A stretch of 64,000 nt of DNA from Methanoregulaceae archaeon (GCA_020850325.1 JADZEW010000021.1:164288-228287); one strand, 5' to 3'. Shown: positions 1-8,923, counted from the stretch's first letter. The notes: generated from the sequence alone by a model not told the origin. A program made the numbers and translations.

Positions 1-1148
1 GGGCCAGCGAGGCAAAGAATCGGCTGACGCAATCGTCCGTCCTTCTTAAATCGCCTGACCGCGAGGAACTCGAGGATGCGCTCCTTGATCTTCTCAAGCC
101 CGGAGTGGTCATTGTCGAGCACCTCCTTGACGGTCTTCAGGTCGAGGTTGTCCTCGGTGGCCTTCTCCCACGGTAGCGAGACCACCCAGTCGATGTACGT
201 TCGGGCGACGGTGTACTCGGGGGCTCCCGGTGACATCCGGCGTAGCCGGTCGAACTCACGGTGGACTTCCCGGGCGGCCTCGTCGCTGAGTCCAGCATCG
301 GCGATCTTCTCGGCGAGTTCGTCAAGCTCCTCGGCCCGCTCGTCGGTTTCGCCTAACTCTCGCTGAATCGCCTTAAGTTGCTCGCGCAGGTAGTACTCGC
401 GCTGGGAACGGCTGAGCTCGGTGTTGACCTCGCTCTGAACCTTGGTCGTGAGCTCAAGAACCCGAACCTCACGAGATAGAACGTCGAGGAGGATGCGCAG
501 TCGCTCCATGACGCTGAGCGTTTCGAGGACACGCTGCTTGTCCTCGACGCCGAGCGTCATGTGGGCGGCAACGAGGTCCGCCATCACATTGGTTTCCTGA
601 ACCGCTTGGGTCAGAGCGCGGAGTTCGTCGGGGAGGTGTGGGGTCAGGCGAATCGCCTGATCGAACATCGCGGCCACCGAACGGCGCAGGGCTTCCGCTT
701 CTTCGAGGCGGTCTTCCGGCACGTTCTCGTCCTCGAGGACTTCGATTCGGGCGCGCAGGTAGGGCTGCTCCTGCAGCCTCTCGACGATACGGAATCGCGA
801 CACACCCTGAACAATCAGGCGCGTGGCGTCGGGCATCTTGACGAGCGTGCGAATGATGACCGCGCAACCGACCTCGTAGACGTCGTCGAATCCGGGAGAG
901 TCCAGGCTGGCGTTGCGCTGGGCGACGACGCCAATAATGCGGTTGTTGCCGACGACGGAATCGTCGATCAGTTGGACGCTCGCTTCTCGTCCGACGCTGA
1001 GCGGAGCAATGAGCATCGGATAGATGACGGAATCCCTCAGCGGCAATAGGTTCAGTTCGGTCGGAATCTGGAGGGGAGTGTCATCGTCCTCCGTGGGGAG
1101 CACAACGCCACTCGACTCGAGATCTTCGAGTTCCTGAATGACCGCCAC
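1..1148 (-). CDS. lon: Lon ATP-dependent protease, N-terminal part (runs off left edge)
   Basis: ATP-dependent serine protease that degrades misfolded and regulatory proteins in the cytoplasm. About 382 codons are visible. They cover the LON substrate-binding domain, starting near residue 28 with LPLRDSVIYPMLIAPL, then the charged helical linker (LSRSQREYYLREQLKAIQREL), and end at ILCLAGP just before the expected Walker A of the AAA domain. AAA and protease domains lie outside the window. The GTG start is chosen because GGAGG sits 4 nt upstream (GGAGGAAGCGTG) and the reading frame enters the LON domain directly. Hsp20 lies just upstream on the same strand, making a protein quality-control pair. 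No frameshift is seen in the visible part. Confidence 0.93.
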   Translation of the reverse strand, partial: MAVIQELEDLESSGVVLPTEDDDTPLQIPTELNLLPLRDSVIYPMLIAPLSVGREASVQLIDDSVVGNNRIIGVVAQRNASLDSPGFDDVYEVGCAVIIRTLVKMPDATRLIVQGVSRFRIVERLQEQPYLRARIEVLEDENVPEDRLEEAEALRRSVAAMFDQAIRLTPHLPDELRALTQAVQETNVMADLVAAHMTLGVEDKQRVLETLSVMERLRILLDVLSREVRVLELTTKVQSEVNTELSRSQREYYLREQLKAIQRELGETDERAEELDELAEKIADAGLSDEAAREVHREFDRLRRMSPGAPEYTVARTYIDWVVSLPWEKATEDNLDLKTVKEVLDNDHSGLEKIKERILEFLAVRRFKKDGRLRQPILCLAG

Positions 1149-1220
1149 GCTTCCTCCGTCTTCCGGGGTTGCTTCTTTTCGTTTAGATCTTGCCAAGGTT
1201 CAACTGCCTTTGTAAGCCGT

Positions 1221-1634
1221 TCAGGCTTTGGGTACGACGACGAGCAGGAAGCCATTCTTGAAGTGGGCTTGAATGCGGTCGGGCATCACGCGTGCCCGAT
1301 CCGGCAAAGGGAGTTCCCGCTCGAACTCGCCATAGAAAACTTCGAGTTGGTGGATGCCGACGCGGCCCTGGTGCGCCAACTCTTCCTCATGTCTTACGCC
1401 ACGGATGATGACTCGGTGCTGGACGGCGTCATAGGTGAGGTGGATGTCTTCGATCCGGACTCCCGCCAACTCAGCTTTGATGATAAACGCATGTTCATCT
1501 TCCAGCATGTCGACTCGAGGCTGCCAATACCTTCGGGCGGCCGCGGTGACCTGACGCGGGATGAGTTCCACCGACAACTGGGTGAAGTCGTTCCCCACGT
1601 GCCAGAACCAGTCGTGACGTTCCTGGCGGCTCAT
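1221..1634 (-). CDS. Hsp20/alpha-crystallin small heat-shock protein
   Basis: ATP-independent chaperone that holds unfolding proteins. The 137-residue length is usual for the family. The alpha-crystallin domain covers roughly residues 40-135: VDMLEDEHAFIIKAELAGV opens the sandwich, and FKNGFLLVVVPKA is the typical NGxLxVxxPK end strand, at the extreme C-terminus. The usual C-terminal IxI tail is absent, so oligomerisation may differ. The start ATG lies 6 nt after a TAAACT box with no Shine-Dalgarno, suggesting a leaderless mRNA. It is encoded 72 bp upstream of lon on the same strand, so co-regulation in stress is plausible. No CIRCE or HAIR inverted repeat was recognised. Confidence 0.9.
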   Translation of the reverse strand: MSRQERHDWFWHVGNDFTQLSVELIPRQVTAAARRYWQPRVDMLEDEHAFIIKAELAGVRIEDIHLTYDAVQHRVIIRGVRHEEELAHQGRVGIHQLEVFYGEFERELPLPDRARVMPDRIQAHFKNGFLLVVVPKA

Positions 1635-1640
1635 GCTTGG

Positions 1641-1646
1641 AGTTTA
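1641..1646 (-). promoter_or_regulatory. -10 box of hsp20, leaderless spacing
   Basis: TAAACT on the minus strand, 6 nt before the ATG. No Shine-Dalgarno in between. Confidence 0.55.
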
Positions 1647-1659
1647 CCGGGCAAGGCGT

Positions 1660-1665
1660 TATAAT
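1660..1665 (+). promoter_or_regulatory. -10 box of the c-di-AMP receptor gene
   Basis: Perfect TATAAT, 9 nt before the GTG start; a TTGGAG lies 17 nt upstream as a possible -35. The space is too short for a ribosome-binding site, so transcription probably begins at or next to the GTG. It is divergent from the hsp20 promoter within about 40 bp. Confidence 0.65.
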
Positions 1666-1674
1666 GAACTTGTC

Positions 1675-2004
1675 GTGAAGCTAGCCGTCTGCATCGTCCA
1701 TAGCCGCGATAAGGGAAAGATCACCGATGAGCTGGTTCGCGCCGGCTTCAAATTCACGGTGATCGGGTCGACCGGTGGCTTCTTGCGCGAGGGAAACACG
1801 ACGTTTCTCATCGGCATCGAGGATGACGAACTCGATGCACTGTACTCGGTTGTCGAGCAGAACTGCCAAACCCGTGAGCAGGTCGTCAATGTGATGCCGT
1901 TCGAGACTGGGCCCCAAGGTGGGTTTATGGCGAGCCCGGTGAAGGTCCCCGTCGGGGGCGCGGTGGTGTTCTTGTTGCCGGTGGAGCAGTTCCGGCGGTT
2001 TTGA
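1675..2004 (+). CDS. Cyclic-di-AMP receptor, DarA/PstA family
   Basis: Small PII-like protein that binds the second messenger c-di-AMP; the family (COG3870) is known from Firmicutes and relatives as PstA/DarA. The 109 residues match the family length. Visible hallmarks are the N-terminal strand VKLAVCIVHSRDKGKI, the STGGFLREGNTTFLIGIEDDEL core with its TGGFLR loop, and the C-terminal GGAVVFLLPVEQFRRF. GTG is chosen over the upstream ATG because the family begins here and a TATAAT lies 9 nt before it. Its stop overlaps the holB start (TGATG), so the two are translationally coupled; the same darA-holB neighbourhood is known in other bacteria. Ligand binding is inferred from the family. Confidence 0.88.
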   Translation: MKLAVCIVHSRDKGKITDELVRAGFKFTVIGSTGGFLREGNTTFLIGIEDDELDALYSVVEQNCQTREQVVNVMPFETGPQGGFMASPVKVPVGGAVVFLLPVEQFRRF

Positions 2005-2927
2005 TGGCGCTCGCTGATCTTCCAGGCTTGGCGGGCGCAAAGCGTCTGGTTCAGAGACTGTCCCGCTCGGCGGACGTGACTGCGGTCTTGCTTTATGGAA
2101 CCGCAGGCGCGCATCAACTCGAGGTGGCCCATGCCCTTGCCGCTTCTTGGATTTGCGCCGCTCCGACCGAGGATGGGCCCTGCGGAACGTGTCCGGGGTG
2201 CGGAGCCGTCAGCCGTGATGTCCACGTCGATCTCCTCTGGGTGCGTCCGTCCGGGGCAGGCAATCAGATTCGGATCCACCAGATCACCGAGGTCGATACC
2301 CCCCCCGAGATCGTGACCCCCATCCAGCGCTTCGTGGGAACCCCGCCCCTGATGGCTCCGCACAAGGTCGTGATTCTTGTGGATGTCCACCGGCTGAACG
2401 ACCGTGCGGCCAATGCGCTGCTGAAGACGCTGGAGGAGCCGCACCCCTACGTTCGCTTTATCTTGACCACCTCAGAGATTGGCGAGGTTATGCCCACCAT
2501 CCGGTCCCGCTGTCTGGGAGTTGCATGCGAACTTCCCGGCGACGAGGAAGCTCGGACAGCCTACGGAGAGGCGGCCCCGCTGTACCAGCTAGCGCCGCAC
2601 GCGGCGGCCCGCCTTCGACTGCAAGGTGAGGCCTTTGCGAAGCTGAATCAGCTCGTCGACGGTCTGGCCAGTGAGCCGGTCGGTGCGGCGCTGAGGATGG
2701 CGGAGGACCTGAGGGCGATCAGCGGAGAACTGGACAGTGAGAGCGCGGAGCGTGAAGGGTTGGTAGCGACGCTCGAACTCTTTGCGATGCTCGTTTCGCG
2801 CCGCTACCCCGAACGCCCCGACTGGTCTCGGCGCATCCTCAATGCCCACCGGCATGTGTTGGGGAACGTGAGCTCACGGACCGCGTTGGATGCGCTGTTC
2901 TGCAGGATGCTGATCGAGCGCGGTTAG
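2004..2927 (+). CDS. holB: DNA polymerase III subunit delta-prime
   Basis: Clamp-loader subunit that opens the beta sliding clamp together with delta and tau/gamma. The 307-residue AAA+ fold includes a four-cysteine zinc module near residue 55 (CAAPTEDGPCGTCPGC), the sensor/linker region VILVDVHRLNDRAANALLKTLEEP and the SRC arginine-finger motif (IRSRC). As usual for delta-prime, the P-loop is degenerate (YGTAGAHQLE), so ATP hydrolysis is not expected here. ATG 2004 overlaps the stop of the c-di-AMP receptor gene; TTG 2001 is in frame but less likely. A convergent gene follows after about 80 bp, where only a weak 6-bp hairpin was seen. Confidence 0.88.
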   Translation: MALADLPGLAGAKRLVQRLSRSADVTAVLLYGTAGAHQLEVAHALAASWICAAPTEDGPCGTCPGCGAVSRDVHVDLLWVRPSGAGNQIRIHQITEVDTPPEIVTPIQRFVGTPPLMAPHKVVILVDVHRLNDRAANALLKTLEEPHPYVRFILTTSEIGEVMPTIRSRCLGVACELPGDEEARTAYGEAAPLYQLAPHAAARLRLQGEAFAKLNQLVDGLASEPVGAALRMAEDLRAISGELDSESAEREGLVATLELFAMLVSRRYPERPDWSRRILNAHRHVLGNVSSRTALDALFCRMLIERG

Positions 2928-3010
2928 GCCGCCCAGGGTTGTGGCGCTCCTTCCCTCGAAGCGTCTTACGGAGCGATTTGGCCCCAAACCGGTAGCTCGT
3001 TGGCCACGCG

Positions 3011-4042
3011 CTACTTCACCATCTGGTAGACCCGCTGAACCAGCGCGCCGATGGGGATGTTGCCTGAGGTGTTGCACAGCGCGACGACCGTGGTTTTCGT
3101 TGCCGGATCGAGCAGCCACGCCGCGCGGCAACCGGGTTGCGCTCCATTGTGGTTTACCGTTCCATCCGTACCGACGCTGAAACCGAGCGCATATCGGGTG
3201 TCGCCGCTTTGGCGGCTGGGCGTCCAGAGTTCGCGACGGCCGCGTTCGCTGAGCAGCCGCCCCGCGAGCAACGCGTCACCTACTTGTGCGAGGCCCCGCA
3301 CGTTGGCTTCCATCCCGCCTCCAGCAAACTTCCACGAGTTGTCATCACGCCGTTCGATGAGGCTTGACTCCTTGCCGGTCGCCCAGTTGTACAGCGCGGT
3401 GCGCTGAGGTTTGGTTTCGCGGATCCACTCGACGTCCAACAGTCCGGGCGACGCCTCGCCGAACACGTGGGTGCGCAAAACGCTGTCGATCGGCCGCTTG
3501 GCGATGCTTTCCATGAAGCGCGCCATGTAGGTATAGCCGTGGGTGGAGTAGCTGTACTTGCTTCCTGGCTCGGCGATCAACTCGTCACCCTTCAGCAGCT
3601 TCATCGCCTCGGCGGCGGTCTTGTAGCTTGTGTAGACGCTACCGGTGGGGTCGCCCAGCGGACGATAGTGGCGGATACCGGCAGTGTGCGACAGTAGCTG
3701 TCGCGGGGTAATCATGGGGTGGTCTTTCGCCAGTTCGGGGATGAACTTGCGGGCGTCGTCGTCCAGCCGGAACTCGCTTCGCTCCACCATCCGCACCGCC
3801 GCGATTGCGGTGATCGACTTGCTGACCGAACCTAGCCGGTAGAGGTCGTCGATCCGGCTGAGTTCCTTGGCCTCGCGGTTGCGGTGCCCGAATGCGCCCT
3901 GATAGATGACCTTGCCATCGCGCATTGCCAGCACCGACATGCCGACGATCCGGTTGTCGTCGCGGAACTTCTCGATGTGGGCGGTGATGTCGGCCTGATT
4001 GGGAGCCTGGCCGAGGATGGCGAACGCGATCGCGGTCAACAT
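3011..4042 (-). CDS. Secreted serine hydrolase, beta-lactamase class C/PBP4-like family
   Basis: Family of penicillin-binding-protein-like hydrolases (PF00144) that includes esterases, D-aminopeptidases and class C beta-lactamases. The 343 residues begin with a short hydrophobic signal-like stretch (MLTAIAFAILGQA). SxxK is seen in LGSVSKS, the tyrosine motif in KYSYSTHGYTY, and the third box is probably HNGAQPG in place of KTG. The start ATG 4042 is preferred over the upstream in-frame ATG because it gives the signal peptide and avoids overlap with the upstream deoA-like gene. The substrate cannot be told from sequence. It is not evidence of antibiotic resistance. Confidence 0.8.
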   Translation of the reverse strand: MLTAIAFAILGQAPNQADITAHIEKFRDDNRIVGMSVLAMRDGKVIYQGAFGHRNREAKELSRIDDLYRLGSVSKSITAIAAVRMVERSEFRLDDDARKFIPELAKDHPMITPRQLLSHTAGIRHYRPLGDPTGSVYTSYKTAAEAMKLLKGDELIAEPGSKYSYSTHGYTYMARFMESIAKRPIDSVLRTHVFGEASPGLLDVEWIRETKPQRTALYNWATGKESSLIERRDDNSWKFAGGGMEANVRGLAQVGDALLAGRLLSERGRRELWTPSRQSGDTRYALGFSVGTDGTVNHNGAQPGCRAAWLLDPATKTTVVALCNTSGNIPIGALVQRVYQMVK

Positions 4043-4079
4043 GTTCCTTTGGACGTTCGCAGGTGGATGGGGGTTGCGC

Positions 4080-5381
4080 TCAGTGCGTTCCGAGGACGAG
4101 GGGCCGTCGCGGCGTTTGCTCGGCAGTGACTTCAAGCGCAGTTGTCAGGCTTAAACTTGCCGTTTCGGCTTGGGCGTCGCTCTTGGCGTGAATGCGGAAC
4201 ACGGGCTGGCCCGCGCCGACCTGGTCGCCGACCTCGACGAGCACCTCGATCCCGACCGCGGGGTCGATGATGTCCTCTTTTCGCTGACGTCCCCCGCCTA
4301 GTTCGACCACGGTCTGCCCGACGACTCGGGCATCGACCCGGCTGACCCAACCGCCGGACGGGGCTTTGAGCTCGCGAATCACCGGCGCCGCCGGCAATGC
4401 GTCGCCATCGAAGGTGCCGCCTTGAGCGGCAATCCAAAGGCTCGCCCTATCGAGTGCGGAGCCGTCCTGGAGACGCGCTTCGGCGGTCGCTTGGCCGTCG
4501 GCTTGGCTCTTCGACCACCCAACGGCGACGAGCGTCTCGGCGGCGAGATAAATGCATAGCTCTCGGAAGCGGGTGGACGGGGCATCGGGTTGAAGGGTCT
4601 CCCACGCCTCGCGGACCTCGAGGGCGTTGCCGACGGCGCGGCTGAGCGGCTGATCCATGTCGGTGATCGTGGCATGAGTGGGTAGGCCGCAACGGCGGGC
4701 GACCTCCACAAGCATCTCGGCGAGTTGGGTGGCTTGCTCGAGCGTCTTCATGAACGCGCCCGAACCGCACTTGACGTCGAGCCCGAGCACTTCGGCTCCG
4801 CCCGCGAGTTTCTTGCTGAGGATGCTGGCGACGATGAGCGGCATTGAAGCGACGGTTTCGGTCGTATCGCGCAGGGCGTACAAGGTGCCATCGGCAGGGG
4901 CGAGGCGGGGGGTCTGCCCGGTCAGCGCCAGGCCAATCCGCCCGGCCTGGGCGATCATCTCTTCGGGCGTCAGGTCCGTGCGGAAGCCAGGGATGCTGCC
5001 GAGTTTGTCGATGGTGCCGCCGGTGATGCCGAGCCCCTTGCCCGACATCTTGACCCCGGTCAATCCGCAAGCCGCGAGGAGGGGTAGCAGGACAAGCGTG
5101 GTCTTGTCGCCTACCCCACCGGTGCTGTGCTTGTCCACCCATGGGTGGGGAAGGCCATCCAGATTCAGCCGATCGCCGCTTTGGGCCATGGCGAGGGTGA
5201 GATCGGCGGTCTCGTCGAGGTCGAGGCCATTCAGATAGGCGGCCATGAGCCACGCGCTCAGCTGGTAATCCTCGACGCCATGAGCCTTGGGAGCGGCAGC
5301 GCACCGGGCGAGAAAGTCGAGTTCCTCGCGGGTGTGCTTTCGGCGGTCCCGCTTGGCGGCGATGAGTTCACGGAAGGTCAT
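4080..5381 (-). CDS. deoA: Thymidine/pyrimidine-nucleoside phosphorylase
   Basis: Phosphorolysis of pyrimidine deoxynucleosides to base plus (deoxy)ribose-1-phosphate for salvage. The 433 residues match the family. The signature STGGVGDKTTLVLLPLLAACG lies near residue 85, followed by MSGKGLGITGGTIDKL and DVKCGSGAFMKT, which form the phosphate and nucleoside sites. A C-terminal lipoyl-like PYNP domain ends in VELGGGRQRKEDIIDPAVGI. The start ATG has GGAGG 5 nt upstream, a clear Shine-Dalgarno gene in a window where many leading genes lack one. A strong hairpin (5403-5432) sits immediately upstream of that site and could affect translation. Confidence 0.93.
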   Translation of the reverse strand: MTFRELIAAKRDRRKHTREELDFLARCAAAPKAHGVEDYQLSAWLMAAYLNGLDLDETADLTLAMAQSGDRLNLDGLPHPWVDKHSTGGVGDKTTLVLLPLLAACGLTGVKMSGKGLGITGGTIDKLGSIPGFRTDLTPEEMIAQAGRIGLALTGQTPRLAPADGTLYALRDTTETVASMPLIVASILSKKLAGGAEVLGLDVKCGSGAFMKTLEQATQLAEMLVEVARRCGLPTHATITDMDQPLSRAVGNALEVREAWETLQPDAPSTRFRELCIYLAAETLVAVGWSKSQADGQATAEARLQDGSALDRASLWIAAQGGTFDGDALPAAPVIRELKAPSGGWVSRVDARVVGQTVVELGGGRQRKEDIIDPAVGIEVLVEVGDQVGAGQPVFRIHAKSDAQAETASLSLTTALEVTAEQTPRRPLVLGTH

Positions 5382-5402
5382 GGGTTCCTCCGAACTCCCC
5401 CT

Positions 5403-5432
5403 CTCCCCGAAGGGCATTTTCTTCGAGGGGAG
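5403..5432. repeat. CTCCCC/GGGGAG hairpin in the deoA leader
   Basis: CTCCCCGAAG pairs with CTTCGAGGGGAG around an 8-nt loop, with a 2-nt bulge. It lies directly before the deoA Shine-Dalgarno site on the minus strand. One of five similar G-rich hairpins in the window (others near 29456, 42884, 50502, 63845). Confidence 0.6.
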
Positions 5433-5459
5433 GCTCCGTCTCGATATGCTGCATGCACT

Positions 5460-5541
5460 TGTAGCCGCCGGATGCCATTGTGCCGGCGCTGCTGATCTGG
5501 ATACACCTGTGCGCGGGCACGACACATCCCGCGGCTACAAA
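5460..5541. repeat. REP-like paired hairpin element, copy 1
   Basis: Two palindromic hairpins about 20 bp apart. The left one (5460-5488) has stem CGCCGG/CCGGCG; the right one (5511-5537) has GCGGG/CCCGC around loop CACGACACAT, followed by GCTAC. The left arm is the exact reverse complement of the right arm of the copy at 44986-45014, so the two elements sit in opposite orientation. Intergenic between deoA and the CoA-transferase gene. Confidence 0.75.
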
Positions 5542-5591
5542 ATGGGTTGCGGTCGGGGCCATCTGGATGTTACCAGGGGTGTCGGCGGACC

Positions 5592-6248
5592 TCACACCGC
5601 GACCGCTTTCAACTCGGGCGACACCGTGAATGCGGCTTCCGTCTTCGCGGTCACTTCTTCGAGCGTTACATCGGGAGCGAGTTCCTTCAGCACGAGTCGG
5701 CCATCTTCGACCTCGAAAACGCACAGGTCGGTGATCACGAGATTGACGCATCCCTTGCCCGTCAGCGGCAGGCGGCACTCTTTCAGTACCTTGCTCTCGC
5801 CCGCCTTGTTCGTGTGTTCCATCACGACGACGACTCGCTTGACGCCGGCGACCAAATCCATCGCGCCGCCCATGCCCTTCACCATCTTGCCGGGGATCAT
5901 CCAGTTCGCAAGATCGCCTTCTTCGCTCACTTCCATCGCGCCGAGGATCGAGAGGTCGATGTGGCCGCCGCGGATCATCGCGAAGGAGTCGGCGCTGGAG
6001 AAGTACGACGTGCCGGGGATGCCAGTCACCGTCTGCTTGCCGGCGTTGATGAGGTCCGGGTCTTCTTCACCTTCGAAAGGGAACGGACCGAGGCCAAGCA
6101 TGCCGTTCTCGCTTTGGAGCGTGACATCCATGCCGTCGGGGATGTAGTTCGCCACCAGCGTGGGTATGCCGATGCCCAGATTCACATAGAAGCCATCGCG
6201 GAGTTCTTGCGCTGCGCGCTGCGCCAACTGTTCACGGGAGAGAGGCAT
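5592..6248 (-). CDS. 3-oxoacid CoA-transferase subunit B
   Basis: Beta subunit of a class I CoA-transferase (SCOT/AtoA-type), which moves CoA between succinyl- or acetyl-CoA and a 3-oxoacid. The 218 residues carry the catalytic glutamate motif [11 protein letters not shown] near residue 45 and the [23 protein letters not shown] block. The alpha subunit normally precedes this gene in the same operon, but here both neighbours are unrelated (a ceramidase-like gene upstream, deoA downstream). The partner must be encoded elsewhere or be absent. ATG 6248 follows a TAATAT box by 6 nt, so the gene seems to have its own leaderless promoter. The exact acid substrate is not determinable. Confidence 0.88.
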   Translation of the reverse strand: MPLSREQLAQRAAQELRDGFYVNLGIGIPTLVANYIPDGMDVTLQSENGMLGLGPFPFEGEEDPDLINAGKQTVTGIPGTSYFSSADSFAMIRGGHIDLSILGAMEVSEEGDLANWMIPGKMVKGMGGAMDLVAGVKRVVVVMEHTNKAGESKVLKECRLPLTGKGCVNLVITDLCVFEVEDGRLVLKELAPDVTLEEVTAKTEAAFTVSPELKAVAV

Positions 6249-6254
6249 GCCCGG

Positions 6255-6260
6255 ATATTA
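6255..6260 (-). promoter_or_regulatory. -10 box of CoA-transferase subunit B gene
   Basis: TAATAT, 6 nt before the ATG; it lies just before the stop codon of the upstream ceramidase-like gene's end. Confidence 0.5.
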
Positions 6261-7442
6261 CCGCCGGGCCAGCGCCTTGAGTGCTCGGATTCCCGCTTCG
6301 ACCACGCGGTCTCCGGCGAACTCGCCGTGGAGGGCCAGCGTGGCCTCATAGCCGCCCCGCCAGTAGTCCATGCGGTCGAGGATGTAGCCCATCCAGCCGT
6401 TGACGTGGCTGCAAACGACCACCCACTCGAACCCGAGATTCCGTCCCGCGTCGCGAATCTCTCGCCCCAAATGAGAGGTGGGCTCGCCAGGCACACCGAC
6501 CACGGCGAGCTTGCCGATGCGGAACGCGGTGATTTCCGCGGTCGGCGGAGCGAACTTGTCGACCAAGGACTGGGCGAGCGGCTCGGGGATGCCGTTGGCT
6601 TTGGCGAACTCGGGATGGGGTCTGGGTTTCTCCAAGGCGATGGGCTCGCGCACGAACCGCAGTTCCCCGTGGCCGAGGTCGCGTTCTTTGGCGGTGAGCG
6701 GGAGTCGTGCGTCCACGGTCTTTTCGAACGCGGCGATCCTTTCCTCGGAAGTTGCGCCCCCCGAGGCGGGGCTCACGTCGCCGATTGCGCCCGGGAAGAC
6801 CAGGGACTCGCGTCGTCGTGCAACCTCGCCGGGCCAATCGCCCGAGGTCGTCATTCGATCGCTGTCATAGATCGTTGCATGGGCGGCGTAGGCGGTGAAC
6901 ACCGGCATTCCGTTCAACCGGAACTCGGTGAGGAATCGGTCGGGCCGCGCGAGCAAACGCCGGCCCCGGTTGAGAGGAGCCTCGGCGATGGCGTAGCCTG
7001 GGTCGCCCACCTCAGCGCTCTCCTTGCTCGCGAGGATGACCGCCTCGCCGATTCGGTCGGCGTACCACTCCAGCCAGCGCCGCTTGTAGCTGGCGATGCC
7101 CGGGATCGAAAACGTCATCCGGTCGTTCAGCATCTGGCTGTCTGGCGCACAGTGGGTGTGGGTGGCGACGAGGAAAAGGTCGATGCCTGGCCCGATCCGC
7201 TTTTGAACCTCACGTTGGAGGCTCTCGGGGATCGTAAGCATCTCGGCGGAGACGAGGGCCACCCGGATGCCCTCGTGGTTGAGGATCGCGACGCGAACAT
7301 GCAGAGGCTCACCACCCGGCTGAGCGAGCTTGCCGCCTCGGGCGGTGTATCCGCCGAGGGGGAGCAGTTCGGGCGGGGTCAGCTCAAGCTCGGCTCGCTG
7401 AACCGAAAACACGCTCAGCGCGGCGACGAGAGGCAGGATCAT
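6258..7442 (-). CDS. Neutral/alkaline ceramidase-like secreted hydrolase
   Basis: The 394-residue protein has a short hydrophobic N-terminus (MILPLVAALSVFSVQRA) compatible with export. It resembles the N-terminal catalytic domain of neutral/alkaline non-lysosomal ceramidases: the DLFLVATHTHCAPDSQ block matches the zinc-binding HTHS region, and later FTAYAAHATIYDSDRMTTSGDWPG matches the second metal segment. In that family the enzyme cleaves the amide of N-acyl sphingoids, but many bacterial relatives have unknown substrates, so only the fold is claimed. ATG 7442 overlaps the hutH stop (ATGA), so it is translated as the second gene of a hutH operon. Confidence 0.7.
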   Translation of the reverse strand: MILPLVAALSVFSVQRAELELTPPELLPLGGYTARGGKLAQPGGEPLHVRVAILNHEGIRVALVSAEMLTIPESLQREVQKRIGPGIDLFLVATHTHCAPDSQMLNDRMTFSIPGIASYKRRWLEWYADRIGEAVILASKESAEVGDPGYAIAEAPLNRGRRLLARPDRFLTEFRLNGMPVFTAYAAHATIYDSDRMTTSGDWPGEVARRRESLVFPGAIGDVSPASGGATSEERIAAFEKTVDARLPLTAKERDLGHGELRFVREPIALEKPRPHPEFAKANGIPEPLAQSLVDKFAPPTAEITAFRIGKLAVVGVPGEPTSHLGREIRDAGRNLGFEWVVVCSHVNGWMGYILDRMDYWRGGYEATLALHGEFAGDRVVEAGIRALKALARR

Positions 7443-8923
7443 AGTTCACCGCTTCGGATCGCACCCGCAATCCGCTCGATGTCGTAGCCCAGTGCTCGAT
7501 CCTCGGTAACTGCAGGTGCGATCGCGCGCAGTCGCTCCAAGTAGGGCAAGAGCGCTCGGCCCGGCCGAAGCGGCTCTCGATAACGAAGCCCTTCCGATGC
7601 AGCGAGAAACTCGATTGCCAGTACGCGTTCAGCGAGCCCAACCAGGTCGCGGAACTTCAGCGCCGCCGTCATGCCCATCGACACATGGTCTTCCTTACCC
7701 GCCGAGGTCGGCACGTTGTCAACGCTCGCCGGATGGGAAAGCACGCGGCACTCGCAGAGTAAGGCAGCGGCCGTCACTTGGGCCATCATGAACCCCGACG
7801 ACGTCCCAGCGTCGCTCGTGAGGAACGCGGGTAATCCCTCGCTGAGATCGGGATTCACCAATCGCTCAATGCGTCTCTCCGAGATGCTGGCGAGGTCGGT
7901 AATGGCGATCGCCGCGTAGTCGAGCGCGTAGGCGAGGGGCGCGCCGTGAAAGTTGCCTCCCGAGATCACGTCGCCTTGCTCGGCGAACACGAGCGGGTTG
8001 TCGGTGCCCGATCCGGTTTCGATCTTGAGCACATCGGCAACGTGGCTGAGAACCCCACGTACCGCGCCGTGCACCTGCGGCATGCACCGGATTGCGTAAG
8101 CGTCTTGGACCCGTGTGTCGCCCACCCGATGGCTTTCCACGATTTCACTATCGGCGAGCAAGTCTCTCAGATGCTCGGCAGCGGATATCTGCCCGGCGTG
8201 AGGCCGGATGTCTTGGATTCGGGCATCGAACGCGGCGGGCGTGTCGCGGAGCGCTTCTAGCGTCATAGCTCCGGCGACATCGGCAAGTTCGGCAAGGCGA
8301 CGAGCCCTTCGAAGTGCCAGCCCCCCAACCGCCCCGATGGCTTGGGTCCCGTTGAGCAGGGCAAGACCTTCTTTCGCTTGAAGCGTCATCGGCTGAAGGC
8401 CCGCCGTTCGCATTGCCTCGCCGCCAGGCACGCCGGGTAGCGCGAACCCCTCGCCGATAACGACCAGTGCTAAATGGGCCAAAGGCGCAAGGTCTCCGCT
8501 TGCACCGACCGAGCCGCGCGAGGGAATCACGGGATGGACCCCCCGGTTCAGCATCTCGATGAGGAGCTCGGCCACCTCGGGACGGGCGCCGCTCGCGCCC
8601 TTCGCGAGAACGTTGGCCCTCAAGAGCATCATCGCCCGGACTTCGGGAGCGGAAAGCGGATCGCCGACGCCGCATGCATGACTGCGCACGAGATTCAGCT
8701 GCAGGCGCGCCAGGTCTTCATCTGCGATCTTGACGTCGCTGAGCTTGCCAAAGCCGGTATTCACGCCGTAGACCGGTGCATGCTCGACGAGGATGCGCTC
8801 GATCACCGCACGGGATGCGGCCATCTTTTCGCGGGCCGTAGCCGATAGTGCCACGGGTTGACCGCCATGGGCGACGGTGTGCAGGTCGTCGAGGGTCAAC
8901 GGCGACCCATCTAAGTGCAGCAT
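7439..8923 (-). CDS. hutH: Histidine ammonia-lyase
   Basis: Deaminates L-histidine to urocanate and ammonia, the first step of histidine use. At 494 residues it has normal family length. The self-cyclising Ala-Ser-Gly that makes the MIO cofactor is in GSVGASGDLAPLAHL near residue 145. Other conserved parts are NTGFGKL near residue 55 and QDAYAIRCMPQVHG. The rest of the hut pathway is not adjacent; a ceramidase-like gene overlaps its 3' end instead. The gene starts 6 nt after TAAACT with no Shine-Dalgarno, and is divergent from the membrane-protein gene at 8965. Confidence 0.93.
   Translation of the reverse strand: MLHLDGSPLTLDDLHTVAHGGQPVALSATAREKMAASRAVIERILVEHAPVYGVNTGFGKLSDVKIADEDLARLQLNLVRSHACGVGDPLSAPEVRAMMLLRANVLAKGASGARPEVAELLIEMLNRGVHPVIPSRGSVGASGDLAPLAHLALVVIGEGFALPGVPGGEAMRTAGLQPMTLQAKEGLALLNGTQAIGAVGGLALRRARRLAELADVAGAMTLEALRDTPAAFDARIQDIRPHAGQISAAEHLRDLLADSEIVESHRVGDTRVQDAYAIRCMPQVHGAVRGVLSHVADVLKIETGSGTDNPLVFAEQGDVISGGNFHGAPLAYALDYAAIAITDLASISERRIERLVNPDLSEGLPAFLTSDAGTSSGFMMAQVTAAALLCECRVLSHPASVDNVPTSAGKEDHVSMGMTAALKFRDLVGLAERVLAIEFLAASEGLRYREPLRPGRALLPYLERLRAIAPAVTEDRALGYDIERIAGAIRSGEL

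Noticed and set aside
2928..3010. Terminator between holB and the serine hydrolase gene
   Set aside because: Only a 6-bp stem with a 19-nt loop was found, too weak to claim.
5547..7487. Open frame of 646 codons on the plus strand
   Set aside because: Antisense shadow of the CoA-transferase and ceramidase-like genes.
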